Below are positions 26,455 to 35,956 of a stretch of 64,000 bases of DNA, piece by piece. The stretch comes from Salsuginibacillus halophilus. Its GTDB lineage: Bacteria; Bacillota; Bacilli; Bacillales; Marinococcaceae. Position numbers and translations under genes: made by a program. Every line of letters starts with the position of its first letter. The stretch's first letter is position 1. The notes beneath the pieces were generated by a model. It did no database searches. It was not told the origin of the DNA and worked only from the letters and a program-made list of their open reading frames with translations. The stretch spans positions 124,001-188,000 of the forward strand of contig NZ_PYAV01000008.1 in the NCBI RefSeq assembly GCF_003014715.1, in the 5' to 3' direction.

Positions 26455-27567
26455 ATGAAGAAAGAAATTCAACTGAAGCTTGAAGGGGAAATTAAGCGGC
26501 TGACAAACCGTACATTTAAATTCGATGAACGAATCGGAGAGGGTTGGTTTTCAGCCGTCTATTTCTTAAAAACAAAAAAAATTGTAGAAAACTACCGTCC
26601 AAACCACACTGTTACCATGCAGTTTTTTCAAAAGGAACATGCGGTGTTATGTGGTACAGATGAGGCGATTGCGCTCGTGCAAACGTTTGCGGAGAGCCCG
26701 GAAGAACTTGAAATTTATTCTTTAGAAGATGGAGATAAAGTTGAACCTTTTGAAACTGTCTTAACGATAACTGGACCTTATCAAAACTTTGGTTTTTTGG
26801 AAGGAATTATCGACGGGATTCTCGGACGCCGAACATCTGTTGCGACTAACGTTTATCATGTTGTGAAAGCAGCACGGACTTCTGGTGTAGAGAAGCCTGT
26901 CATTTTTATGGGTGACAGAGATGACCATTTCACCCAACAAGCCGGTGATGGATATGCCGCATTTATTGGCGGATCGAAAGCGCAGGCAACACACGCGATG
27001 AACGAATGGTGGGGCAAAAAAGGAATTGGAACGATGCCGCATGCACTTTTGCAGCTGTATCGCGGGGATGTCGTTGCGGCAACTGAAGCATATCAAGCCA
27101 CCTTTCCTGAAGATGAACTGATGACACTTGTTGACTACAACAACGATGTGATCGGTGATTCATTAAAAGTTGCCCGGGCATTTGGCGATGATTTAAAAGG
27201 TGTCAGGCTTGATACGTCCAATTACATGATTGATCAATACTTTTGCCGTTACCCTGAAGTTATGGGTGATTTTGATCCCCGCGGCGTTAATGATCGTTTG
27301 ATCTTTGCGGTACGTGAAGCTCTCGATCAAGAAGGGTATGAGCACGTTAAAATTGTAGTCAGCGGTGGTTTGAATGCAGAGCGGATCGAAGCATACGAGC
27401 GCGATGGTGTTCCGGTCGATATTTACGGGGTTGGCAGCAGCCTGCTGAACATCCATATTGGTTTTACAGGAGATAATGTGTTAATTGATGGGGAGCATGA
27501 AGCAAAAGCAGGTCGTGAATACCGTCCAAATCCGCGCTTGGAGCGGGTTGAATATAATGAACAATAA
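26455..27567 (+). CDS. pncB: Nicotinate phosphoribosyltransferase
   Basis: A 370-residue NAPRTase of the shorter class. It opens with a QAPRTase/NAPRTase-type N-terminal beta domain (TNRTFKFDERIGEGWFSAVYF) and continues with the phosphoribosyltransferase barrel: DGILGRRTSVATN, FIGGSKAQATHAMNEWW, VDYNNDVIGDSL and VSGGLNAERIEAY. It makes NaMN from nicotinate and PRPP in NAD salvage. ATG follows AAGGAG. The next gene starts 27 bp downstream, so they are probably co-transcribed. Confidence 0.88.
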   Translation: MKKEIQLKLEGEIKRLTNRTFKFDERIGEGWFSAVYFLKTKKIVENYRPNHTVTMQFFQKEHAVLCGTDEAIALVQTFAESPEELEIYSLEDGDKVEPFETVLTITGPYQNFGFLEGIIDGILGRRTSVATNVYHVVKAARTSGVEKPVIFMGDRDDHFTQQAGDGYAAFIGGSKAQATHAMNEWWGKKGIGTMPHALLQLYRGDVVAATEAYQATFPEDELMTLVDYNNDVIGDSLKVARAFGDDLKGVRLDTSNYMIDQYFCRYPEVMGDFDPRGVNDRLIFAVREALDQEGYEHVKIVVSGGLNAERIEAYERDGVPVDIYGVGSSLLNIHIGFTGDNVLIDGEHEAKAGREYRPNPRLERVEYNEQ

Positions 27568-27594
27568 GGATTGAGATTGCGGGGGACATGCATA

Positions 27595-28275
27595 ATGGAA
27601 CTCGGGCATGTTGTGAACTTTGAGCGACTGCGAAACGATAAGCAGCAAAAAGCTGATGAAGCGCTTTTATCAGTGTACCACCATTTTTTTGACTGGCTGC
27701 AAACAGGAGCAAATCTTCGTGACAAAGTGCGGGCAAAGCATATGTTTAAAACGATTGCTAGTATCGATCCGGATGAAATGGTTCGTGAAACAAGCCGTTT
27801 TCAGTTTGAACACTGGTTTGCTTTTGATTACAGTACGATTATCGGAGCTCATTTGTTTGATTTATTTATACGGCAGGAAAGCCAAGCTTTAACATCGCAG
27901 GAGCTTGAAACGAGCGGTGTCATTATGACGACAGCTCTTGAGCTGTTTCAAATTGAGCATGTGGATCATGAAGGTTGTATGACGGGAAAGTACCCACTTA
28001 CAGGAGAAGAGCGCACCATTACACCTACACCTTTGTTTGCTGGTGAATTACAAAAGCTAAACATAAGTGAAGGACTCTGTTTGCTGCGGACGGTCCAAAA
28101 CGGTTTCAGCCCGAGGCTCTTAACGCCGCCTGCTCCAATACAAGAAGATTATACAGATACGGTTATTGATCATTTGCAGGCACTGCGACCGGAAAAGGTG
28201 CACAGACAAACGTTTATGAGAAAAAATAGTCTTTATTATTTATCTTTTGTAGATTGGGGCCATTTGCAACAATAA
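27595..28275 (+). CDS. Conserved-looking protein of unknown function
   Basis: A 226-residue soluble protein that I do not recognise. The N-terminal half is helical (LLSVYHHFFDWLQTGANLRDKVRAKHMFKTI), followed by FQFEHWFAFDYSTIIGAHLFDLFI and a beta-rich C-terminal part ending LYYLSFVDWGHLQQ. The sequence has no membrane segment or obvious metal motif. ATG at 27595 follows GCGGGGGA; the TTG at 27571 has no site. Likely in one unit with pncB. Confidence 0.6.
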   Translation: MELGHVVNFERLRNDKQQKADEALLSVYHHFFDWLQTGANLRDKVRAKHMFKTIASIDPDEMVRETSRFQFEHWFAFDYSTIIGAHLFDLFIRQESQALTSQELETSGVIMTTALELFQIEHVDHEGCMTGKYPLTGEERTITPTPLFAGELQKLNISEGLCLLRTVQNGFSPRLLTPPAPIQEDYTDTVIDHLQALRPEKVHRQTFMRKNSLYYLSFVDWGHLQQ

Positions 28276-28371
28276 ATTAGCCTGTTTTTCTTAAAAATAA
28301 GAAGGTCGTCAAAAGTATAGGATCTAAGTAATGGGTGTAAGTAATTGCGTTGAATTTTTTCTTATTTGCTA

Positions 28372-28583
28372 AAACAGACTTACCGGTAGAACATTGAGTG
28401 AAACAATTCAGCAGGAAGCGATTGTCTATTGGAGCTGCATGTGCAGCCAGAGACAGGCGCGAGCAGGGACTTCTGCAAGGTTGCGCTTATACTGGCTGAG
28501 TGAAGCAAGTCATGGAAAGTCTGCCAAACGCTTATATATTAGGTCTTATTTATGCGCTGGCTCCGGCGATGCTGGAGTTTTTT
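28372..28583 (+). ncRNA. Candidate structured RNA ending in a terminator
   Basis: Nested helices can be drawn by eye: a closing stem CAGACTT (28375-28381) with AAGTCTG (28517-28523); CCGGTA (28383-28388) with TACTGG (28490-28495); a hairpin GCTGCA/TGCAGC (28434-28447) inside TGTCT/AGACA (28423-28455); and GCGCGA/TTGCGC (28457-28486) enclosing GCAG/CTGC. A terminator CTCCGGC-GAT-GCTGGAG plus six T (28561-28583) follows. A possible extended -10 (TGCTAAAAC) lies at about 28367. ORFs through it lack ribosome sites. It matches no riboswitch or small RNA that I recognise. The remainder of 28276-28767 carries only the murC promoter. Confidence 0.45.
28561..28583 (+). terminator. Rho-independent terminator upstream of murC
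   Basis: CTCCGGC (28561-28567) pairs with GCTGGAG (28571-28577) with one G-U, three-base loop, then six T residues. No gene ends nearby, so it probably ends the RNA candidate. Confidence 0.65.
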
Positions 28584-28664
28584 AAGTTTGTGCACTTTTT
28601 TTGTGAAGCAACTATCGTTGGTTTTTATCATACAATGTTAAAAGCAACGGTTAGAAGACTTCAT

Positions 28665-28692
28665 TTGTTACAACCGAATGATCTGCTATAAT
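28665..28692 (+). promoter_or_regulatory. Sigma-A promoter of murC
   Basis: TTGTTA (28665-28670), 16-bp spacer, TGCTATAAT with TATAAT at 28687-28692 (extended -10). Confidence 0.75.
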
Positions 28693-28767
28693 GATACAAG
28701 TGCAGAATTGCGCCTAATTTTCGCTTGAGGACTTAAATAAGCAGACCGTAAAAATGGAGGTCCAATC

Positions 28768-30075
28768 ATGACAACGTATCATTTTGTTGGAATTAAAGGA
28801 TCGGGGATGAGTGCACTTGCCCAGATTCTTCATGATATGAATGTAAACGTACAAGGTTCAGATGTTGAAAAGCACTTTTTCACACAGCAACCTCTTGAAG
28901 CAAAAGGAATTCCGCTGCACCCGTTTGCAGCATCGAACATTACGCCGGAACAAACCATTGTCGCTTCGCCGGCGTATGGGGAAAATCACCCGGAAATCGC
29001 CAAAGCTGCAGAATTAAACTTAGACGTACAAATGTATCCTTCGTTTTTAGGAAGTTGGTTGAAGCAGTACACTTCAGTGGCTGTAACAGGAGCACATGGT
29101 AAAACGAGTACGACCGGACTCTTATCTCACGTACTTGAACCTTATCGTCCAACGTCTTACTTAATTGGCGATGGCACGGGTAAAGGCGAGCCGGACAGTC
29201 ATTACTTCGTATTTGAGGCTTGTGAATACCGGCGTCATTTTTTAAATTATGAGCCGGATTATGCGATTATGACAAATATTGATTTTGATCACCCGGATTA
29301 TTTTACAGATATTAATGACGTCGTTGATGCATTTGAAGGTATGGCTAAAAACGTGAAAAAAGCAATTATCGCCTGCGGGGACGACGAGCATCTACAGGCA
29401 TTAAACGCTCCAGTACCAATTATTTATTACGGTATTGAAGGTAAGCATGATTTCAATGCAGATCGAATTGAGGCAACACCAGAGGGCACAAAATTTGATG
29501 TGACCGTCCGCGGCGATTTTTACGGAACATTCATGATTCCTCAGCACGGGGAGCATAACGTTTTAAATGCCCTGGCTGTTATTGCGTTAAGTCATTATGA
29601 AGAAATGCCGATGTCACTTATGCAGGAACAGCTGCGCTCATTTTCTGGAGTGAAACGTCGTTTTAGTGAACGTACGTACAATCGTCAAGTTGTTATTGAT
29701 GATTATGCCCATCATCCGACAGAAGTGCAGGCAACTGTTTCTGCCGCAAAGATGAAATACCCGAATAAAGAAATTGTTGCAGTCTTTCAACCGCATACGT
29801 ATACGCGGACAAAAATGTTTTTAGAAGAATTTGCAGCGTGTTTACAAGAAGCTGACCATGTCTATTTATGTGATATTTTCGGTTCAGCCCGCGAACATGA
29901 TGCAGCATTGTCAATCGAGGATTTGCAAGCTCGCGTACCCGGGGCTCAGCTGCTCCCCGAACAAGATGTAGCTTCACTTTCCAATCATGAAGACAGTGTG
30001 CTTTTGTTTATGGGAGCTGGGGATATTCAAAAATATCAATCAGCATACGAGGCAACAATTGTTTCAGAGCAATAA
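28768..30075 (+). CDS. murC: UDP-N-acetylmuramate--L-alanine ligase
   Basis: A 435-residue Mur ligase. The N-terminal Rossmann-like UDP domain shows [11 protein letters not shown]; the ATP loop is GAHGKTST (108-115); [31 protein letters not shown] is the central-domain signature, and [10 protein letters not shown] marks the C-terminal domain. It adds the first residue of the peptidoglycan stem peptide. ATG follows ATGGAGG. It has its own promoter and terminator. Confidence 0.95.
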   Translation: MTTYHFVGIKGSGMSALAQILHDMNVNVQGSDVEKHFFTQQPLEAKGIPLHPFAASNITPEQTIVASPAYGENHPEIAKAAELNLDVQMYPSFLGSWLKQYTSVAVTGAHGKTSTTGLLSHVLEPYRPTSYLIGDGTGKGEPDSHYFVFEACEYRRHFLNYEPDYAIMTNIDFDHPDYFTDINDVVDAFEGMAKNVKKAIIACGDDEHLQALNAPVPIIYYGIEGKHDFNADRIEATPEGTKFDVTVRGDFYGTFMIPQHGEHNVLNALAVIALSHYEEMPMSLMQEQLRSFSGVKRRFSERTYNRQVVIDDYAHHPTEVQATVSAAKMKYPNKEIVAVFQPHTYTRTKMFLEEFAACLQEADHVYLCDIFGSAREHDAALSIEDLQARVPGAQLLPEQDVASLSNHEDSVLLFMGAGDIQKYQSAYEATIVSEQ

Positions 30076-30092
30076 TAGCATTTGCGCCTCAG

Positions 30093-30120
30093 CCCGTTAC
30101 GAATCGTCGTAACGGGTTTT
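30093..30120 (+). terminator. Rho-independent terminator after murC
   Basis: CCCGTTACGA (30093-30102) pairs with TCGTAACGGG (30107-30116), then TTTT. Confidence 0.85.
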
Positions 30121-30234
30121 GATTTTTGGTAGAATGACTGCAGTTTTTTAAGTCATGAGGAGGAATTAGCTAATAAGAGCACGAATTGTGATATTATGAT
30201 AAGTAGTTAAGCTTAACTCTCAAAAGTTTGAAAT

Positions 30235-30259
30235 GTTTATCATCTTTTAAACCGGGTAT
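30235..30259 (+). promoter_or_regulatory. Sigma-B promoter of ytxGH
   Basis: GTTTAT (30235-30240), 13-bp spacer, GGGTAT (30254-30259) fits the sigma-B consensus GTTTAA/GGGTAT. It lies 28 bp before the ytxG start. The B. subtilis ytxGHJ operon is known to belong to the general stress regulon, which supports the call. Confidence 0.75.
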
Positions 30260-30287
30260 TAGTTGAAGAGTAGGGGGTGAACTTTGA

Positions 30288-30731
30288 ATGGAGTTTGTTT
30301 ACATAAGTTTATTAATTATTGCTGTAGCGTTTGCGGTTCTTGTGATCTTCTTAATTCAAACGCTGCGGTCTGTATCAGCAACATTGAAAGAGACTTCAAA
30401 CACGATTGCAAAACTGGAGTCCCAAGTTGAAGGCGTTACGAAAGAAGCAGAACAGTTGATGCAGACGAGTAATCAGTTGGCCGAAGATCTGCACCATAAG
30501 TCAGAGACGTTGAACAGTGTCTTTTATGCTGCTCAAGAACTCGGAGATTCTGTAGAAACAGTGAATCATTCATTGAAACACGTTTCTGAAACCGTTAAAG
30601 ATCAATCGACGCGCCAGTCTGATCAAGTAGCGCAGGCCGTTCAATGGGGCAATGCAGCGATCGATCTTTATACAAAATGGAAGAAAAAGAAAGCTGAAAT
30701 TCCAAGCGAAGAAAACCATACTTCGTCTTAA
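30288..30731 (+). CDS. ytxG: YtxG general stress protein (DUF948)
   Basis: A 147-residue protein with one N-terminal membrane helix (ISLLIIAVAFAVLVIFLIQTL) followed by a long coiled coil (SATLKETSNTIAKLESQVEGVTKEAEQL ...), the DUF948 layout. The C-terminus is basic. It is probably a membrane-anchored stress protein with the coiled coil in the cytoplasm. A sigma-B promoter lies directly upstream; ytxH follows 23 bp downstream. Confidence 0.85.
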   Translation: MEFVYISLLIIAVAFAVLVIFLIQTLRSVSATLKETSNTIAKLESQVEGVTKEAEQLMQTSNQLAEDLHHKSETLNSVFYAAQELGDSVETVNHSLKHVSETVKDQSTRQSDQVAQAVQWGNAAIDLYTKWKKKKAEIPSEENHTSS

Positions 30732-30754
30732 ATCTGATAAGGAGGGACTTTAAA

Positions 30755-31198
30755 ATGGGAACAATGAACACAAAAGATTTTATGATTGGTACATTAATCG
30801 GGGGGATTGTAGGTGCGGCTACGGCACTCCTAACTGCGCCGAAACCTGGAAAAGAACTGCGCACGGATATTAGTGAAGGTGCGCAGTCAGCATATGACCG
30901 TACGAGCGAATGGACGAACAATGCTTATGAAAGAAGCAGTGAATGGGCAAATGTCGCCAAAGAAAAATCTTCTAACATTGCAAAAACAGTGTCCGAGCAA
31001 TCTACGCAAGCTGTAGATAAAGTGAAAGATGCAGCTGATACTTTGCGTGGCGAGGCAGAGGAAGTAGAAAAAACAGCTGAAGAGTTAGCAGAAGACTTGG
31101 CAGAAGACTTGGATCAATCGAAAGAAGAAATTAAAGCTTCTGTTCGCCAAGAGGTTGAAGACCTTGAAAATCAAGTGCGTAATGAAGAAGCCAAATAA
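30755..31198 (+). CDS. ytxH: YtxH general stress protein
   Basis: A 147-residue YtxH-family protein. It starts with a glycine-rich membrane helix FMIGTLIGGIVGAATALLTAPKPGKELR, the family hallmark, and continues as a helical, Ala/Glu/Lys-rich amphipathic tail (repeats such as YDRTSEWTNNAYERSSEWANVAKEKSS) resembling LEA-type proteins. Second gene of the sigma-B operon. The third B. subtilis gene, ytxJ, is absent here. Confidence 0.85.
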   Translation: MGTMNTKDFMIGTLIGGIVGAATALLTAPKPGKELRTDISEGAQSAYDRTSEWTNNAYERSSEWANVAKEKSSNIAKTVSEQSTQAVDKVKDAADTLRGEAEEVEKTAEELAEDLAEDLDQSKEEIKASVRQEVEDLENQVRNEEAK

Positions 31199-31202
31199 AA
31201 AG

Positions 31203-31236
31203 AAAAAGTGTCCGCTTATGAAGCGGGCACTTTTTA
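31203..31236. terminator. Terminator after ytxH
   Basis: AAAAAGTGTCCGCTT pairs with AAGCGGGCACTTTTT (one G-U) around ATG; both flanks are A/T-rich, so it may also serve the minus-strand FtsA-like gene. Confidence 0.8.
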
Positions 31237-31255
31237 TGTTCAGTAAAGATGGATA

Positions 31256-33412
31256 TTACTTGTTAACTTCGATCATTTGAATGTCAATCCGATCACCCTC
31301 GTTTAACGTTTCTGTTAGTTGCGTAGCTGCGCCGTTTTTTTCTAGCAGCAATTTGTAGCCAGGTTGGGGTTCAAGATGGAGATCAACTTGACGGAATAAA
31401 TCTTGAAAGGTAAAAGTGACAAAAGTTTCATGGGTATGAAGCTGGTCGCCGGGTTGCACGATGTCTTTGGGGCTCAATTCAACCCCGTCTTTGTATAAAG
31501 TTGTTTTCGGTTTTGTAAGCTGTAGATTTTCCCCGTTTAAAATAAGATTGATTGATGTTTCAATGGGAATTTCCATTAACGTACATAGATCTTCTATTGT
31601 GATCTCATCCGGTTGCTGCAGTGGTTTTGTTGCGATATGGTCGCCTTCATCAATCATTTCTTCACCGGTACAATTCACCCCGTTTTTCGTTAAGACTCCG
31701 GTAGGGATGGTTAGATTTGAGTGATCTACATTCACCGAGCGCGTACTTTTACGCAGCACTTCATTCTCTTTCAAGTATAGAAGGGCGTCCCGGATGGTTC
31801 GTACCGGGTATGTTTGGATCCTGTCCCGATCTTGTACGATCTGTTCGGCTTTACCGTGAGATCCATTAATATATATGAGTTCCGGAAGGTACACAGATTC
31901 ATTGTTCCATTGGATATGAACCGTTCGGAAGCTTTCACACAGTTCACCAGCAGTTACTTCGGCTTCAGTCCCGTTGTTGCCCGGCTCAACTTCAAGTATA
32001 TCTTTCGAGCGAATGGTGTCATTTAATGAAGCGGGTGCGCCGTTTTTCATTATTGAAGCAGGTGTTCCATGACTACCAGCGAGGGTTACATTTTTGCCGT
32101 TTACGTGGACGATTTTTGCTATCCCGGGCCGGCCGTGCAGCCGTGAAATGTCAATACCACCTGCAACGAGTGCATCACCGACGGTTAAATCTTTAATGTC
32201 AAACATGCGCAGTCGTTCATGATTTAATGTAAGTGTGACGTATTGTATCGGATATTCCTGGCTGGCGATTGCAATCCCTGCCGGTGTTACCATGTCCGGC
32301 CCGGTACCTTTATTTGATTCCACAGTTAATGATGCAATCGCGTTCATATCACGAACGGCAACACGCTGCGCCGGGAGCTCGAGTGCCTGTTCAAGCATAT
32401 CGGTAAGTCCTGGTGTCAGGCTGCCGCCACCTACAAGCATGACTGCCCGGGGTGATTTGCCGTTTAAGCGAAGGATTTCATGGCTAATCTTGCTTGCAAG
32501 CTCCCCAACACTCGTTTGAATCGCTGTTTGGATGTCTGATGTATGGTACGTATGCTCAAAACCCAGAATATCTTGAATGGTTACTTCTTCTTGGCCATGG
32601 ATACGACGCTTTAAATCTTCAGCTTCTGGAAAGTCGAGAAGATAAGCATCGCTGATGGCTTCTGTAATTTCGTCTCCTGCAACAGGTACCATCCCGTAAC
32701 CGATAACGGTACCGCCTTCAGTTACCGCAATATCCGACGTGCCGGCGCCAACATCCACAAGGGCAACATTTAAGCGACGCATTGAGGGTGGGACCAAAAC
32801 ATTAATAGCAGCGATCGGCTCGAGGGTGAGCCCTTCCATTTCAAGGTCTGCTTTATGAAGTGCAGATGATAAAGAATCAATGACCATGCGAGGTAAAAAA
32901 GTGGCGATGACTTCAACTTCAGCTTCTTCACCCATCTGGTCTTCAAGACTTCCCATAGGTTCCTTATCTAAATAGCGATTCATTACTGAATAGCCAACAC
33001 ATTGATACTTTAAGCGGTCGTCAGTCTCACCTTGGAGTGCAAGGTCATATTGAGCGCGCTGAACAGCACTAAGTTCAAGCTGGCGGATGTCATCTGTTGT
33101 CATGTGGTGTTCTTTCGGCAGCGGCAGTTTTTCTACTGCACGCATCGTTTTTAATGCACGGCCTGCAGCTGCAACTGAAGCTTTTTGAATCGGGCCATGA
33201 ACAGCTTCAATTCGCTCTTTAATTTTGTTTATTAATGAAGCAACGGCGGGGATATTATGAATTTGTCCATCAAGCATGGCGCGTTCTTCATGTTCAAGTA
33301 CTTCAATTTGTTTTAATGTATAACCGGATTCGTCTTTCACAGCATATAATCCAACAATGGAACGGGTTCCGATATCAAGGGTGAAAAACGATTGGGTGTG
33401 ATCATTCATCAT
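31256..33412 (-). CDS. FtsA/PilM-like actin-fold protein with long C-terminal extension
   Basis: A 718-residue protein. Residues 1-345 are an FtsA/PilM-type actin fold: phosphate-1 loop LDIGTRSIVG (12-21), phosphate-2 loop LVDVGAGTSDIAV (218-230) and adenosine loop VGGGSLTPG (327-335). The roughly 320 residues after that are beta-rich and contain repeated short units such as VNGKNVTLAG, KNGVNCTGEEMIDEGD, LNGENLQLTKPKT and KDGVELSPKDIVQPGD, which look like small domains of one repeated type. The typical FtsA C-terminal membrane helix is not evident. It lies inside the B. subtilis-like ytxH-aroA interval on the opposite strand. Role unknown; division or envelope functions are possible. Two ATGs start it; either may be used. 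Confidence 0.7.
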   Translation of the reverse strand: MMNDHTQSFFTLDIGTRSIVGLYAVKDESGYTLKQIEVLEHEERAMLDGQIHNIPAVASLINKIKERIEAVHGPIQKASVAAAGRALKTMRAVEKLPLPKEHHMTTDDIRQLELSAVQRAQYDLALQGETDDRLKYQCVGYSVMNRYLDKEPMGSLEDQMGEEAEVEVIATFLPRMVIDSLSSALHKADLEMEGLTLEPIAAINVLVPPSMRRLNVALVDVGAGTSDIAVTEGGTVIGYGMVPVAGDEITEAISDAYLLDFPEAEDLKRRIHGQEEVTIQDILGFEHTYHTSDIQTAIQTSVGELASKISHEILRLNGKSPRAVMLVGGGSLTPGLTDMLEQALELPAQRVAVRDMNAIASLTVESNKGTGPDMVTPAGIAIASQEYPIQYVTLTLNHERLRMFDIKDLTVGDALVAGGIDISRLHGRPGIAKIVHVNGKNVTLAGSHGTPASIMKNGAPASLNDTIRSKDILEVEPGNNGTEAEVTAGELCESFRTVHIQWNNESVYLPELIYINGSHGKAEQIVQDRDRIQTYPVRTIRDALLYLKENEVLRKSTRSVNVDHSNLTIPTGVLTKNGVNCTGEEMIDEGDHIATKPLQQPDEITIEDLCTLMEIPIETSINLILNGENLQLTKPKTTLYKDGVELSPKDIVQPGDQLHTHETFVTFTFQDLFRQVDLHLEPQPGYKLLLEKNGAATQLTETLNEGDRIDIQMIEVNK

Positions 33413-33497
33413 TAATGCACCTGCTTTCGTATGATAAGTCTAATGTCCCACTTCCGCTTTAGTGCTTAAAAGCGTTCAAGAAATAAAGAAAAAATGG

Positions 33498-33526
33498 GTG
33501 ACAGGCGTTAAATGTTTCGTTATAAT
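33498..33526 (+). promoter_or_regulatory. Sigma-A promoter of aroA
   Basis: GTGACA (33498-33503), 17-bp spacer, TATAAT (33521-33526), 73 bp before the aroA start. Confidence 0.7.
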
Positions 33527-33598
33527 AGGTTCTAATCATTAAGAAATGTACCATAATTTCTAATCAATTGAAAATCGGAATAGGAGTTGAGTTGAGTT

Positions 33599-34675
33599 AT
33601 GAGTAACGAACAGCTAGATCAACTGCGCGGACAGTTAGACGAGGTAAACTTAAAAATTCTTGAACTAATTAACGAGCGTGCCGAACTCGTTCAAGAAATC
33701 GGTCAATTAAAACGCAAAGCCGGCCAGAACCGGTTTGATCCAGTACGTGAACGTGCAATGCTTGACCTAATTGCTGAAAACAACCAAGGGCCTTTTGAAA
33801 CGTCAACGCTTCAACATTTGTTTAAACAGATCTTCAAAGCGAGCCTTGAGCTGCAGGAAGATGATAATAGTAAATCTTTATTAGTTTCCCGGAAAAAGCG
33901 TCCGGAAAATACAGTCGTACAATTAAATGGAGATAAAATCGGAAACGGCGATCCAAAATTAATTGCCGGTCCTTGCTCCGTTGAGAGCTACGAGCAAGTT
34001 TACAGTGTGGCTAAAGCAATGAAAGATCAAGGTTTAAACCTATTGCGAGGCGGCGCCTACAAGCCGCGTACTTCGCCGTACGACTTTCAAGGTCTCGGCC
34101 AGGAAGGTCTCGAGATTTTAAAGCGTGTTGGTGATGAATTGGATATGGTGACGATTTCTGAAATTGTCAGCCCGAAAGATGTTGAAAATGCACTTGATTA
34201 CATCGATGTGATTCAAGTCGGTGCGCGTAACATGCAAAACTTTGAGCTTTTGAAAGAAGTCGGTGCTGTAGATAAGCCAGTGCTTCTAAAGCGCGGTATG
34301 TCAGCAACAATGGATGAATTTATTAAAGCAGCTGAATATATTATTGCAAACGGCAACGAGAATATCATGTTATGTGAACGCGGCATTCGGACGTACGAAA
34401 ATGCAACCCGTAACACGCTTGATATTTCCGCTGTGCCTGTGTTGAAACAAGAGACGCACCTTCCAGTTATGGTGGACGTTACCCATTCAACAGGCCGTCG
34501 TGATCTGTTATTGCCAACGGCTAAAGCAGCTTACGCAGTCGGCGCAGACGCTGTGATGACAGAAGTGCATCCAGATCCTGCAGTTGCTTTGTCTGATTCG
34601 GCCCAGCAGATGAACATCCCTCAGTTTGAAGAGTTTCTCGGTGAAATTCGCGAACAAGGTGTGTTCAAAGGTTAA
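33599..34675 (+). CDS. aroA: Bifunctional DAHP synthase / chorismate mutase
   Basis: A 358-residue fusion. Residues 1-85 are an AroQ-type chorismate mutase ([33 protein letters not shown]), which in Bacillus also acts as feedback sensor; residues about 100-358 are the DAHP synthase barrel of the KDO8PS-like type ([53 protein letters not shown]). It starts the shikimate pathway. The symbol follows B. subtilis usage (aroG elsewhere). Upstream promoter and downstream terminator are clear. Confidence 0.94.
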   Translation: MSNEQLDQLRGQLDEVNLKILELINERAELVQEIGQLKRKAGQNRFDPVRERAMLDLIAENNQGPFETSTLQHLFKQIFKASLELQEDDNSKSLLVSRKKRPENTVVQLNGDKIGNGDPKLIAGPCSVESYEQVYSVAKAMKDQGLNLLRGGAYKPRTSPYDFQGLGQEGLEILKRVGDELDMVTISEIVSPKDVENALDYIDVIQVGARNMQNFELLKEVGAVDKPVLLKRGMSATMDEFIKAAEYIIANGNENIMLCERGIRTYENATRNTLDISAVPVLKQETHLPVMVDVTHSTGRRDLLLPTAKAAYAVGADAVMTEVHPDPAVALSDSAQQMNIPQFEEFLGEIREQGVFKG

Positions 34676-34690
34676 AGTGATAATTGTCCG

Positions 34691-34729
34691 ACCATCGTCT
34701 GTATTTCGTACAGACGATGGTTTTTCTTT
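34691..34729 (+). terminator. Rho-independent terminator after aroA
   Basis: ACCATCGTCTGTA (34691-34703) pairs perfectly with TACAGACGATGGT (34709-34721), then TTTTCTTTT. Confidence 0.9.
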
Positions 34730-34815
34730 TGTTTAAAAAACGATAAAAATTTATGATTATCGGTCAAAATACCTGCAAATTATGTCGATGCTGCCGATAT
34801 AAATAAGGATAGGAA

Positions 34816-34845
34816 TTGCGGAACCTCCTTAAAGTATCGTATGAT
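34816..34845 (+). promoter_or_regulatory. Candidate ccpA promoter
   Basis: TTGCGG (34816-34821), 18-bp spacer, TATGAT (34840-34845), about 52 bp before the TTG start. Confidence 0.5.
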
Positions 34846-34897
34846 AGCGTTACATTATGAAAACAATGTTGAAAGGAAATATGAGGAGGACTCCCCG

Positions 34898-35899
34898 TTG
34901 AATACAACAATTTACGATGTGGCACGTGAAGCAGCTGTCTCTATGGCGACTGTATCGCGTGTAGTGAATGGCAACCCAAATGTAAAACCAGCAACCCGAA
35001 AAAAAGTGTTAGACGCCATAGAACGTTTAGGTTATCGCCCAAATGCGGTTGCACGTGGGCTGGCGAGTAAAAAAACGACGACAGTTGGCGTTATTATCCC
35101 TGATATCTCAAGCATCTTTTTTGCAGAGCTTGCTCGGGGAATCGAAGATATTGCAACGATGTATAAGTACAACATTATTTTATGTAACTCGGATCAAAAC
35201 AAAGAGAAAGAGATTCATCTAATTAACACGCTGCTTGAAAAGCAAGTCGATGGTATTTTGTTTTTAGGCGGCGAAATTACCGAAGAACATGCGGAGCAGT
35301 TTAAGCATGCATCTGTACCGATTGTTCTTGCAGCTACTGTAGATGAAAATAAACAATTCCCGTCTGTAAATATTGATTATCAGCAGGCCGCGTTTGATGC
35401 AGTTACTGAACTTATTGAGCGTGGACATGAGCGCGTTGGTTTTGTGAGTGGACCAATCGATGATCCAGTTACAGGCTATCAGAAATATACGGGCTACAAA
35501 GAGGCACTGAAAAAACACAGCCTTGCTTTTGATGAACAGCTGGTGGCTGCAGGTGAAAACACATATGATGACGGTCTTGAGGCGGTTGACCGTATTATGA
35601 AGGCTGATCAAATGCCAACGGCAGTCTTTGCAGCTACAGATGAAATGGCTTTAGGTGTGATCCACGGTCTGCAGGATGCGGATTGGCGTGTACCAGATGA
35701 TGTTGAAGTTATTGGCTTTGACAACACGCGTCTTGCAACAATGGTTCGTCCGACGCTCACAACTGTTGTACAGCCAATGTATGACATTGGAGCTGTATCA
35801 ATGCGTTTGCTTACGAAATATATGAATCAAGAGGACGTAGGCGACCATATCGTGGAACTGCCGCACCGCCTGGAATACCGGATGTCCACCCGTGCTTAA
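34898..35899 (+). CDS. ccpA: Catabolite control protein A
   Basis: A 333-residue LacI-family regulator. The N-terminal headpiece [32 protein letters not shown] and hinge [38 protein letters not shown] are near-identical to B. subtilis CcpA as I recall it. With HPr-Ser-P it binds cre sites and represses or activates carbon genes. The start is TTG at 34898 behind GAGGAGG; this gives the normal CcpA length, while the upstream ATG would add 19 unrelated residues. aroA lies upstream and motPS downstream, the same order as in B. subtilis. Confidence 0.95.
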   Translation: MNTTIYDVAREAAVSMATVSRVVNGNPNVKPATRKKVLDAIERLGYRPNAVARGLASKKTTTVGVIIPDISSIFFAELARGIEDIATMYKYNIILCNSDQNKEKEIHLINTLLEKQVDGILFLGGEITEEHAEQFKHASVPIVLAATVDENKQFPSVNIDYQQAAFDAVTELIERGHERVGFVSGPIDDPVTGYQKYTGYKEALKKHSLAFDEQLVAAGENTYDDGLEAVDRIMKADQMPTAVFAATDEMALGVIHGLQDADWRVPDDVEVIGFDNTRLATMVRPTLTTVVQPMYDIGAVSMRLLTKYMNQEDVGDHIVELPHRLEYRMSTRA

Positions 35900-35956
35900 A
35901 GCCGGGTGGGCTTCACCGTTTTTGCAGTTCGATTTAAAAAGGGGTAGAAAAATGAC

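Noticed and set aside
28500-28691. 63-codon hydrophobic ORF (GTG start) before murC.
   Set aside because: No ribosome site; it crosses the terminator at 28561-28583 and the murC promoter.
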